Source: Athripsodes cinereus
Taxonomy: Eukaryota > Arthropoda > Insecta > Trichoptera > Leptoceridae
Assembly: GCA_947579605.1 (NCBI GenBank)
Contig: OX388307.1
Span: forward strand, 32,837,237 to 32,901,236
Direction: 5' to 3'
Length of the DNA stretch: 64,000 nt
Shown here: piece after piece, positions 27,053 to 39,900 of the stretch
How the letters are laid out: each line of letters begins with the position of its first letter
Numbering within the stretch: position 1 is the first letter of the stretch
Notes under the pieces: generated by a model
What the model was told of the DNA's origin: nothing
Databases searched by the model: none
Seen by the model: only the letters and a program-made list of their open reading frames with translations
Position numbers and translations under genes: made by a program

Positions 27053-27933
27053 TTTGAAACATTACTTTGAATAGTTATTCCAAATTGCACAATAGAAATT
27101 AGATTGAAATTATTTCAACTCCATGCATGACATTCCCTCGCTACGTCAATAAAAACAATCTTCCATTGGCTACGGTTGGCACCGTCAATATCACTCCCAA
27201 ACTAATGGAAGCCCTTGATATTATACTTATTTAAATTTTTATGCTAATACAAAAATTGCACAAAAATAAATATCCGTAGCAATGTTATAGTATTACAAAT
27301 TATGATTATTTTTTTCTTCCTATACGTAAGTATCATTTCGTAATGATTTAATTTTATTAATTAGTATCCATAATCAGCTCAATTTTTCTAAAGAAATGAA
27401 AGTAAACTTATGGATATTTAGGTATTTTAAACGTTTTGAATTATTGGCACTTGTCTTATTATTGGTGTAACTATGATTATTTATAAAGAAATACATACCC
27501 ATATTGTCAGTCTAAAATGGATGATATATGTGCAGGGGGAATGAATGAAGTTCAAAATACTGTAATATGAATAATTAGACAAAAACGTTTTTATATGGAT
27601 GGTATAAAGTGTAAACATATACGGGGTAACATAACCGTAGATTATTCATAAACAAAATCATGTCAAATTTTATTACATTTGTAAACGTCAGATATTGTGG
27701 AAAATGCACGGGAAGTAGAATTTATCGCCTGAAAAAAGGAAAAATCGTTTTTAATATTTTAAATGTGTACATCTAATAAATGGTTGATTAGTATTGTTGT
27801 GTTTATCTACAAGGCAAAAAATTGAAACTCCATAATATGTTATATTCTTTGTGAATTGCAATTTTATTTTAATTTCTAGATCTGCGATGTTGTGAGTTGT
27901 TTTTTTAACGAATGTGTAAATTGTGCTAAACAG
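27053..27933. promoter_or_regulatory. Divergent IRE1-TEX2 promoter interval
   Basis: The IRE1 start codon (27052, minus) and the modelled TEX2 start codon (27934, plus) are 881 bases apart, so both promoters must lie here or just inside the genes. A CCAAT box (complement at 27165-27169) and a TGACGTAG motif (complement at 27141-27148) lie close to IRE1. No gene or transposon was recognised inside. Confidence 0.6.
27141..27169 (-). promoter_or_regulatory. CCAAT box plus CRE/UPRE-like TGACGTAG
   Basis: Read towards IRE1, CCAATGG is followed by TTGACGTAGC, ending about 90 bases before the IRE1 ATG. TGACGT is the core bound by CREB/ATF6/XBP1-type bZIP factors. The spacing does not fit the strict ERSE (CCAAT-N9-CCACG), so ER-stress control is only a possibility. 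Confidence 0.35.
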
Positions 27934-30900
27934 ATGGATAGATCAAAGTCTCCCTGTAAGTATATTTATTTGGTTTACTACAATGTGTTTTGGTTGAAAT
28001 TAAATACATTTTTCAATCACTATCACACATACCCGCTACTGCGTTGTACTGGTGCCGTAAAAAACACATTTGTGTTGTGAAAAAATGGTGTTGCTTACAT
28101 TTTGTTCCGATATGTCTATATAATTCCATCTCAATGTTTGAATATATTGTTGTCAGCGTATGTATGATGTGTATTGTTTAGAAATATCATTTTATATATT
28201 TTATTGTACCAAATTTCATAGGTGGGGTAGTCAGTGAGGCTCTTCATATAAAAGAAACATTATTTTTATGATGCAAAAAGATTGTTCATTGTACTATTCA
28301 AGAAGTATCCTATAATAGGGTAGAAATAGTAAAATTAATTATTACAGCTGTGCTTATAAAGAAAATGCATATTCAGATGTGTGCTAATTGGACAAGCCTA
28401 AAGTTATCACTGACTAAATGAAAAAGTTCTTAAAAAATGTATAATGTACCTACTTAATATCACGCTGTAATGTAACGTTAAAGAAAATTATAAGGAATTA
28501 CTTTATTCAGGCATAAAGTTGGAACAGTATCAATTTCTGTTTGTAAGTGAGATGTCACTTAATTAAGTTAAAAATTGGAATACCATTTATTCCTTATTTG
28601 TGAGTAGAGCCATTATTATTTTGTTTTATCTCTATTGAATGACAAATGAAGTTAATATTATATTCTAATAATTAATAATCATGACAAAAGATAACACAGG
28701 TCTACAAAAAAAATATTTTTGAAAATTGTTTTAGTTTTGATAACTGATTTTTATGTAGTTTTTGGTGCTGATTTCAGAAATGATATTGGTTTTTTTCCAT
28801 CACGTAAGGAAAAGTCATAAAAAAGCCATTCTTTATATCAGTTTTAAGTATTAACAGTGATATTAAAACATTTTAAACATAGGTTTATCATAAAAAAAGA
28901 TGAAGAAAAGTTGTCAATGCTGTACTAAAACACAATTACAAGTCTTTGTGGTAACGTTTTCTTTTTCCTTTGAAACTTCTTTTTGTAGTTTTTCCGCTGT
29001 AGAGTTGAGGATTTTCTCTTGTTAACATCCAACAGTAGTCAGTCATCACGTTAACGTTCCAACGTACTTGATATAGCTGCGTTTCATTTCTTTCATATCG
29101 TGATGGAATCGTTCTCCTTGTTCTTCACTTACTGGTCCAAAATTTTCTGGAAAATAATCCAGATGAGAATGAAGGAAATGCACTTTTATACTCATGTTGC
29201 AGCCCAACAGTTTGTAGTTATTTAACATACCGACAACTATATTCCTATAGTTCGGATCTTTTTTATTTCCTTGAAAGCCAGTTACCACTTATTTAAAAGA
29301 CTTCCATGCTTTTCTTTCGTGGCTTACCATTTTCAACTCGAAGGTTTCATCCTTCATAAGTTTCCTAATATCCCTTCTCTGGTGGAAGTAAAATCTTTTT
29401 AGTATCCACTAAACTCTCCTTCTTAACATTCTTATCTCCAGGAACCAAATTTCTTCGTACTGGCCATTCTTTCTTAACATAATGTAGTTGAGGGTCACAG
29501 CTATCCCATTCACAGAGAAAGCAGGAGAACTTTGTGTAGCCACTCTGTAGGCCTAGTAACAAAGGGATCACTTACAGATCTCACAAATGGTCCACTTATG
29601 ATCAGAGTAATTAATCTTGTTATGGACCAATTCAAGGTTCGTATAACTTACTTTTAAATGAATTGAATGTCCTACTGGTACAGATGCATACAGGTCGCCA
29701 AGAGACAAGGTACAGGTAAATCAAGCCCATGAGGGACAGGGCGCATGGCTGAAGGAATATTGAAAGTAGTAGTTGTTATAAATATCTTTTTAACAAAATC
29801 AGAAATGTTTCTCTGTTGCTTTTTGACAGTATCAGACCCACAAATATTACAAAAACAATCAGGGGAGTTGATACAACCTCTAGAAGCCATTTCTAAACGC
29901 AAAACTAAATTTCACTTCAACGAAGAAACTGTTCAGAGAGGTTTCATCCATACTGAGAGGAAAAGTGGAATGGCGGTAAATGTAGTATGAACCAGATTTT
30001 TCTATGGTACTGTAAACTTTTTTTTAAAATAAAGGCTGTTTTATGTTCAAACCAAAATTTAGACTATTTACATTAGTAAGTTAACTTATTTGACTAAATA
30101 TTGTAATATAAAATTATTATTTTGGATTTAGTACTTAAAGTACGTAGGTAGTACTATGCAGTAATAAGTAAAAATTTAATATGTGATTTGTGGGTAAACG
30201 GAGGGTGATTGAACTTTTTCATTATTTTTCCAGTAATTTACGCAACAGAACGCATAAGAATCACTAAAAAATATTGAAACAATTTTTTCATTGTTGACCT
30301 GTGTAATTAATGATTTATGACAAATGCAATTGAATATTATAATGTGTAATATTTTGTTTTATTACCTACAAAAAATCTCTTATCAATAATTCAAGAATAT
30401 GAGTGTGATATGAATTGAAAGTGTTTATCTGTTTATTCCGGTGAAGTCATCACTATCAGTTTTATGGTTATTATTTGTTTTATGGTAGTACGTTCCATAT
30501 TAATCATTCATTATTAATCAGAGCTACTGTGTATTAAAGAACTATAAAGTATGATAATGTATCCTAGGGAGTATTATTAGTTAATCTTATTATGCAAAAT
30601 TAAAATGTTATGTTAAATCCAAAGAAATCAATGAATTTGTTAAAAAATAAATAGCTACAACTTTTTTAACTTGTGAATTTTCTTATGTGTCTGAAATAAT
30701 GCATAAGGGTTTTTATTTATTTTTATATTCATCCTATTGATCCATAGCATCACATATCTATGGAATAACTTCATATAATGATCCTACATACCATTCTCTT
30801 TGTTTCATAAAAATGTGTCATTCAGGATGGGTGGCATAGGTACCTCAACAATTGATAAATATTGTGTTCTAAAAAATTTGTGACTCTGTACACTTATCTG

Positions 30901-33900
30901 TGATACAATGTAATATTTACTTATTTATTTTATTTTGAAATACAGAATGTTGATGCATATCGGAATCAGTTTGGAAATTGTCATCTTCAACGATCAAACG
31001 TTGCTGAGACAATGTCTTAATAAAAGGTAGATAATATTTTGTTGAAGTGGATGGAATAGCCACGTTGTATTAATGCTGGTTTTGCTATGCTGTGATCATA
31101 ATGTGTAAAGTATTCTGCTAGGAGACATATTGTATCGTAGACAACTACTTCAGCTACTATATCTGCTATCATATTAACGACATGTTATGTAGTTCTGTGT
31201 GGCTTTATTGTAGAGAGCTTGTTGATTTACTCAAATATGGTTAGAAATCACCCTCTGAGTCTAGTTTTCATATGCAGTAATGAATATTTTCACAAAATAA
31301 AAAGATTTTACATGTCGTGTGAACGTAAAAATTATAATTTTCTTTGTAGTCTTATAGCCCATAATTCCAGAAACCCTCATCTTATTTAGGTGAAGCTAAT
31401 CATTGACCTTCTTGCTTCCATTAATCAATATTTTTTTATGATCCAATAACCATTTTAATGATTGATTTGGATGCGGTTTGCTAATAGTAAATGAATATGA
31501 TTTGCATGTTTTTACCTATCTCTCTGCAGAAAAGCATATTCAATTATACTTACTTCCAATAGTAGAACTTGTAGAACCCTGGTGCCATAACAGTGGGTCT
31601 TCATGCCTCTTATCCTTGCCAGTGGATTATCAACAATATTTAATTATGCTTTGATAAATTTCCATTTAATTATTTGCCTGTTCAGTACTTGCAATGAAAT
31701 AAAGTGTTCTTAAACTCATTTGGATTGATTCATAAAGTTGTTTCTAAAACAAATCATCCATCTTTAATGAAAATATGTTTGTGGAGATAAAAGAATTCAT
31801 GAAGTGTGATGTAGTTTGGATTATGCTATAGTTGTTTGTGTTTTAACTCGTTGACACACAAAGCCGGTAAATCGCCGGCCAACTATATTATGGTATTATA
31901 GCACTAAGCCGGCAAAAAGGCGGTCTGTGAGAAATGCTTGGTGGCTCTCCATATGTCAGAATGTTTCAAAAAAGACCATACCCTTCCAAAACTGCCTGGA
32001 GTTGAATATTAAACAAATATCCAAATAACAAAAAAAATATAGTTCTATGTTGTACCGTTTTAATTTTATGTGAAGTTTAAGGTTTCTTTGAAATAAAAGT
32101 TGTAATAATCAAATAGTGTTTTTAATTAACAAATTATGTCACATTATTACTGGTGCAATGGATTAGCTCATGTGAAGTAATTAATTTTTATTTGTTTTAG
32201 CTAAACGCATTATGTCCTTTCCTTCGATAAAGTACAATGTCAATCAAGATGAATTAGAAGAGATATATTCAACTGCAGATTTAGATAAATCTGTTACTTT
32301 AGATAATTCTGAAAATACTGACAGATCTAAGAAATCCGACAGGGCTGGACCTTCCATTTTAGATAAATATTTAAAGCAATTTAAGACAGATAAAAATTTG
32401 GACGACGAATCTAAAGGTGATTGTGGTAAAGATATTAGCGAGAAAAAAGGTAGTGATGTGAGTGATGTCAGTGGATCTCCGATTAAAGAATATTTCAGCA
32501 AGTTTCATAAAAGATCTGATAGTGTTGAGAACAGTAGTGATGTGGATGGAAATAGAGAACCTAGAGATAAAGATACAAGTGAAAGATGGAAGCTGTTTAG
32601 TGATATAAAGGTTAAATTTGCTCAGGCTGTAGAGGACATTAAATCTTCAAGGAACAACGAAGGTATGTTTTTCAAAAAAAAAAAACATTTCTTCTAATTT
32701 AATTGACCTAAAAATAATTATATAAGGTTTTTTAGACAGACTAATATATTATAATGATTTTTTTATATTTAAACTTCGCTTATAGAAACAAAAGAGAAGC
32801 AGAATAGTGTCGAAGACATCTCAGATTCAGAAGAAAATTCCATGCATCAGGAGCTAGATCCCAGTATGGCGAGCACTGAAAACCAAGTCAGTTCCTATCT
32901 GTAATAATACTTATTATTGTCTTTGAAATGGTGGAATGAAGTTTAAAAAAAATGTTCTCATTTTGTCTATGCTTTTTGTTGGACAACTGTCACTATTATT
33001 TGTTGTCTGCGTCGATACTGAACAATATTTTATTTATTATTTTAATACAAACTTGTTTGTTTTTCTTCCAGGTATCTTCCATTAGTAGTAGTAGCCAGAA
33101 TCTCTCAGATCTCTCTCTTGGATTATCACATAGCAGTACGATAACAGACATGGACACAATGAGCTCAACCGATAATAATCCTTTAAATATAACTCCTACA
33201 GCAGATAAAAAAGAACACACAAACAAAACAGTTGACGAGTCTTCCAAACTCCTAGACAATGAGGAAATACTCGATGAAATAGAGTCGGGTGTTGATGCAT
33301 TAGAAGATTTTGAATTATCAAAGAACATTCCAACCACAATAGACGAAGATGAAATTGATGTTACCGTCACCAAAAATATTTCTAAATCAATAGACATAGT
33401 AGAAAAAAGAAATAGCAATTTTATATTTTTATCTTATACTTTTATATTCTCCTCAGTATTTGTACTTATGTTACTATATTTGATTCCTACATTTGTAATG
33501 ACCAATGGTGTTTTCATCGGATTATGGTTGTCAAGTTTTCTTCATAAAGTTTATTTAAGTGTATTGAATTATTTTGGCTATAATCAAGAGTCAAAGTACA
33601 ATAGTATGAAACAGAGTGATTATAGAAATTTTATGGTATCCAAAGTACCGCAGATTGTGGAATTTGAACCATTGAAAAAGTATGAGGTTAGTTGTATAAC
33701 CTTTTTTTTTGTTAATGTTGTTTAAGTAAAACAATCATAAATATTTTAGATTTTTTTTTTAAATTCTAGGGTTGGGTTAATATATTTTCATATAAGAAGT
33801 ACGACCCTGTGCTCTATCACATTTCTCTAACAAATACTGTTTATTTGAAGCTGGAAGGTTTGTGTCTGTTTAATTATTTATATTTATACATTTTTTCTTA

Positions 33901-36900
33901 TTGTTATTATTGCTATAAATTGTTTCCTCGAAATTTTTATTTTTTATGTCTTCATTTCTTATGACACAACAGTCATCGCAGCAAACAACAACAAACAATA
34001 TAATACAGAATATGGACAAAAAAGGCCCCCTATTTTACTACAATGCAATAAATTAAAGTGACCAATACAACATACATGTCAATGAAATTTAAGAATCAGA
34101 TTAAAAAATAACAGCATCCATTATAGAAATGTATATTAACTCTAGAAAAACACTCAAAATAATTAGTAAAACTTAAAATCATATTTTTATATGTAATTAA
34201 TATAATATGGCTATGATTTTTGTAGGAAGCAGACTGCGGTTATCTTATACGTACAGTAAAATACCAAAGAGAGCGATGTATAATGAGAAGGAGCATGATG
34301 TTACATTTTATGAACATAAAGTTTTTGATTTGGATGGAGCTCAAATTTCTCTGTTACCTCTTGGGATTGTAAAGAAAAGGTTTGTTCAAATATTTCAATC
34401 ATATAGTTTCATACGCCTACAACTCAAAATATATACTTAGTAAATATTCAATGTTTCGAAGTTTTGAAGTTGTATAAGTTGTCTACTTCATAATTGTTTA
34501 CATGTCGGGTGCCTGGCCTTAAAACAAAAGGTAGTGGTCTACTACAGCCTCGAAACGAATGTGTGCTTCTGATATAAAAAAAGTTAGATTTATGGAATTT
34601 ATGAACCAATTTGTAGGTGTAATAAGCCAAAATATTTGATTTTGAAGTTTTGGGTACTTTGTATGTCTGGGTGATTGATTTATTTATGTACACTAATTTA
34701 GTAGAAGTCATTTTCTCATGAGATGTTTTATAATTCCCACATTGTTTTTACTATTTATTTACTTTATTGTGCTCTGCAAAAGTCGTACTGAGCTTGCTGA
34801 AATGTGTTATTTATATTTTTGTCTAGATATCTTCACAAAATATTAAAACTTTTGTTTTTTTAGTGGTTTCTTAAAATTTAAGTTATTAAAATTTCTATTG
34901 GATTACTTAATTTTTATGTGATTTCAGGCATTGGAGTAAGAAATATCCCATATGTATAAAAATACAAGATAGAAGTAAGATGACAGTGTTGTCACATGTA
35001 CAATCAGATGTGGAGATGGATGGCATTGGTAAAAACAGCAGTAAACAGAATAAGGATGCTTCAGATTCTTCAGGGTCCACAAAGGCAGTAACTAGCAGCA
35101 CCAAAGATACCAAACAAGGAACTGAGAAGACATTGGAAAAGTGTTCAGAAATGTATGTCTTCTTTTTGTACAATTTATTGCAGTTCATATTATAAAACTT
35201 TTTGTTGATTTATGAAATTGCACTATCGATATGCCTCTTTGCATGTAAAGCATCAGTTAAGATTTCAAGTTATTTATTTATTTTTACATATTTTGATTCA
35301 GGGATCCTTCTAGTCAAGATATAAAGAAACAAGATACTCCGAAAAAAATTACCATAACTAAAGGTACGTATACTTCCATTTCATATTGTATTTACTTACC
35401 TTATTTTTTTCAGAATATCTTTCTGATCAATTTCTTTTTAATCTATGATAATTTATTAAGTTACTGATATTATTTGCATATTACAGAAAAAGATTTATTT
35501 AAAGAAATTAAAGGAAGAAAATCTAAAACGAGAGTAAAACTGTTTCATATGGATGAATTTATGTCTGATGATTCAGATGATGAAAATTTCTATAGAGATG
35601 TAAGTACTTATAATTTTGTTTTTAACCTTTTCCAATATGCATTAGACAACCAGATCTCTAATATGTTACATTTTTTATTTATTTCACGTTGTATCATTTT
35701 GTCGTATCAATGAAAAATTGTCAGCGGGAGAGTTTGTTTGAGTTAAAATTCCCTTCTAGTATTTATTAAATCAATTAAAAAATATGATATGTTAATATAT
35801 TGTACTGCATATATTTACAAAAAAATGTATCACAATTCTAACAAACTTGCATCACTTTTTCACATATTATTTTGGTACACATGATTTTGTTGTTGAATTT
35901 TCTTTGATGGTATTCATAGGTTATGCAGAATATTATATCTGACCTTTCATTTCTCGTTTAAAATTATGTTGTGTAAATTTTCAGCCACCACTGGATAACT
36001 TCCAAGACGCACTGAATTATGATGTTCAGAAAGCCAAAGAAGAGGTGCAATCTACTGATAAAGTAGGTTGACCTCTAATATTAATCTAAATACCTAGTTG
36101 AAGTGTTTATTTTTTTAATGTTTACTTAATTTTGTTTATCGTTTATGTTTACAGTTAACAGTGACTGATGTTTCATACATGGATAATAAAACCGATGCTA
36201 CTGAGACTGAATCTATTAATTTATATTTATTCTGTAGAACAGGACGAGAAAAGGCTGAATGGTAAGATATCTCACAATAAGCTTTCTTTTTTTTTCACCC
36301 TTCAACTCTTCTTTCAGGAGTACAAAGTAAAAGCAAACCCCCCTCATACTCTTGATGTCTTTGTCATAAGAATGGTGTATTGTGAAAAAGGTCCATCCAG
36401 GTTGTCGGAAACGTTACAAATGAAAGTACAATGATATTTTATCCTCAAAATGTAAATGCTGTAATTTACTTACAAAACTCTATTGTTATTTGTTGCTTTG
36501 TGTAGGTTCAAAAGATTAAAAAGTGCAATAGAAGAAGTGAAAAGTCAGAAACAGGTACCAGATTCAAACACAGACAATCTGATTGAAGATAAAACTGAAA
36601 ATAGTGATGTTAGTCAGGCTGAGGGAACAGTGGACAGTGAGGTGGAATCCAGAGCAAGACTCGGAAGTGTCAAAGGAGACAAGAAGGTTAGTTTAATTCT
36701 TCTACAACAGAATGGTAAGTGTGTAATTAAAATAAGTCATTAACAAATTGCTCTCTGTATGTATAGGTTTAATGATTTTTACTTTACATTCTTAATCTTA
36801 TTTTCTATTTATGTATTGATACCTTCATCATTGTATTTCACAAGCAGGGTAGTCGGTGAAGCAAATACCTATGCCCAATGTTGTACTCACGGTGTTACCA

Positions 36901-39900
36901 AAAAAAACTCAAGATAAGTAGTTTACATCATGTCAAATGTCTTAAACTTGATGTTTCATGAAACTCACCCTTTACTGGAATCTTGATAATAAAATTTTGA
37001 GGTATCATTATGGTAAACCAGAATCATAAACAAATATGTGCTTCTAATATTAAAAGTGAATTTTAGTTTGTAGAATCAAACAAACTTTTTACATATGGAA
37101 TGCAAAAAACTGGATTTTGTAGATTTTTCATTTGTTGTCATATAGGTAGAACTTGGAGATCAATATTATGTTCTCTGTATATCCTTTTAGCTTTTATTTA
37201 TTATATTTTGACCTTTTTATTTTGATTTTGCCTGTCTTTAAAACTCACTGTTTAATTTAAAAAAAAAAACTTTCTGTGAATGTATCTTTTGATTTTTTTA
37301 CAAATATGTTTTTTAAGTGGAAGAATAAACGATACATACATTCAAACAATGAAGTTATATTTTGATGTTATATACTTTTTCCATTGTATCAGATGGAGAG
37401 CTTTGATACATCTGTTTTGTGGACCCCTGGAGGTACTCTACCAACAGAGTCTCTGCTTTCTGAATCCTTTGTCCCCGTGCAAGATGTGGACTTCTGGAAA
37501 TACATGAAGACCATTGTGGAGGTACATTGTACTCACATTATTATTGTCATCCTTGAAGCATGATTATATGAATTTATTGATTTGTAAAAAGACTTTCAGT
37601 ACTTTTTTCCAATCCATAAAGATGGTTTGATGGCATGAATAGATTTTGTTGGTTTTCATAATCGTTATGTAAAAATCATCACTAAATTTAATCAAAAGAT
37701 TGTAAGAAAAACAATTGTCATTATTGTGCATATTCAAATGAACAAGCAAACATGTAGTGGGTTTTTTGCCTGTACCTCGTACCCATCCTTTTTGATTATT
37801 TATTGAATCAAAAATGTTAAAAGATTCACATTATTTTGTTACTGCATTTTACTTAGATACATAATTTTCATTTGTTAGATGTTTTTATTCTCACTGAGTT
37901 AATTTTTGTTGTTGTTTATATTCAAGAAAAAGTATTTTCCAAGTGACGACTCGGAAAAGAGTGAGACCGACAATTACTTGTGGCTCAATGCACTGCTGGG
38001 ACGTGTTGCCTTTGATACTTTCAGGAACCCTGCGTGGGTTATCAACCTTCAGGAGCGGATACAAAAGAAACTTTCCAGTATTAAGGTGAGTGCAAGGAAT
38101 AATTAAGTAGTTTTTGAAGAAGAATTTAGGTTTGTTAATAATCTCAAAACATCTCCATACCCCTCACAGACGTAATATGCTTGTGTTATAAAGGTAGAAT
38201 ACGTTGGCAGTGAGAGTATTTTAAATTTGGGATTTCTCGACTAAAAGCCCAAAACTGTTAACATCAGGCTACTGAACACCCAGAATCAAAACTCTGCTTT
38301 TGATTTATTACAATGTTTACCATGAAATTGTTACGGATATGTTTAGGTTTATCATAAAATTTGAATAATTAAGCATTACTAAAAAAATAGAACTTCAAAT
38401 CCTCTAAAAAAAGTTGGACACACATTATGTTGATTGTATGTAGTAATATAAACTTAATTTATTTCCAGTTACCATCCTTCATGGGTTCACTCATAGTGTC
38501 GAATTTGGAGCTGGGCTACGAGGCCCCGCTCGTGTTGGATGCCTCTGCACCAACTCTGGACTCTTGCGGAGTCTGGGTGGATCTGCAGATGTCCTACAGC
38601 GGGAGAGCTACCATGACACTCACAACACAACTTAACCTCATGAGCTTAAAGGAAAGAAGTAAGTCACTGTTATTATTTGAGTTTACTACTATTGTATAGT
38701 TACATAATAAAATAATTTATTTGTATATTTGTTGTTGGTACAGAGAAGACAGCTTGTATGTTTATTACATGCAGCTGATCTTTTGGCTACCCCACTTTTG
38801 AGAAATGCTGTGAAGCTACATTATAGTACAGTTATTGGTATATGCATACAAACTCATCCAGATTTTTTTTTATGACACGGAGAAGATACTTCAATGTTGT
38901 ATATTGATAAATATTTATACCCAGCAACGAGTTATATGTGTCACCCATCTTGAATGTCATATTTTTAGTAGGCAGATAATCCTATATTTCTATTCTCAAT
39001 CTTATGTTTCTCTCATTTTAGTAATGTGTATTATGTTGTTAATAACGAAGGAATTCACCCACCTTGATTGTTTTGTTTTTCACAACTATAATACACAAAA
39101 TGTGGGAAAGGAGATAGATAGCAGAGATGTGCAAAATACTTTCAAAAAAGTATTTAAATACAAAATACAAATACTTTTGAATTTTTGTATTTCAAATACA
39201 AAATACTAAATACTTTTTCAAAATGGTATTTAAATACAAAATACAAAATACGTATTTTCAAAATACTTTTTTAAAATACCTTTTTAAAATACTTTTTACA
39301 AATAGTCGAACAAGGTGTAAGACAAAAGTATTTAATATTTAAACCATTGATGAATGAAAGAGAAATAAAAACTGAACAAAAGTATACATAAATGGAGAAA
39401 GGGTTGACATGATTCGATATAGCATTGCTTGCAGACAATTGATGAATGTCATTGATGAATGAAATACTGGACAAGAGTATACATAAATGGAGAAAGGGTT
39501 GACATGATTCGATATAGCATTGCTTGCAGACAATTGATGAATGAAACACTGGACAAGAGTATACATAAATGGAGAAAGGGTTGACATGATTCGATATAGC
39601 ATTGCTTGCAGACAATTGATGAATGCCATTGATGAATGAAATACTGGACAAGAGTTTACATAAATGGAGAAAGGGTTGACATGATTCGATATATCATTGC
39701 TTGCAGACAATGAGGATGAGTTTTAGGAAGAACTGTCAAAATAGAAAAAAAAAATTAAATCATGACAAAATGTACGGTTGTTAGAAGAATAAGCCGAAAA
39801 TTGTCATAAATGGATTGAGTATCATCAAGCAGGTAAGAGAATTCCTGACTTGGGCTGCAAAATAAATCAGAATGGATAATCCAAATCTGAAATCGTATGG

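Noticed and set aside
31850..31930. piggyBac-type end (TTAACTCGTTGACAC-like)
   Set aside because: Only one end is suggestive; no matching inverted end or TTAA duplication was found.
32996..33418. 140-residue serine-rich minus-strand frame
   Set aside because: Antisense shadow of a TEX2 exon.
36319..36434. Possible cassette exon (EYKVKANPPHTLDVFV...) in a TEX2 intron
   Set aside because: Joined to the phase of the preceding exon it gives an immediate stop; the direct join of 36155-36261 to 36506-36686 reproduces REKAEWFKRL.
39271..39710. Two overlapping minus-strand frames of 123-126 residues
   Set aside because: They are read-throughs of the tandem repeat inside the hAT element; the protein repeats just mirror the DNA repeat.
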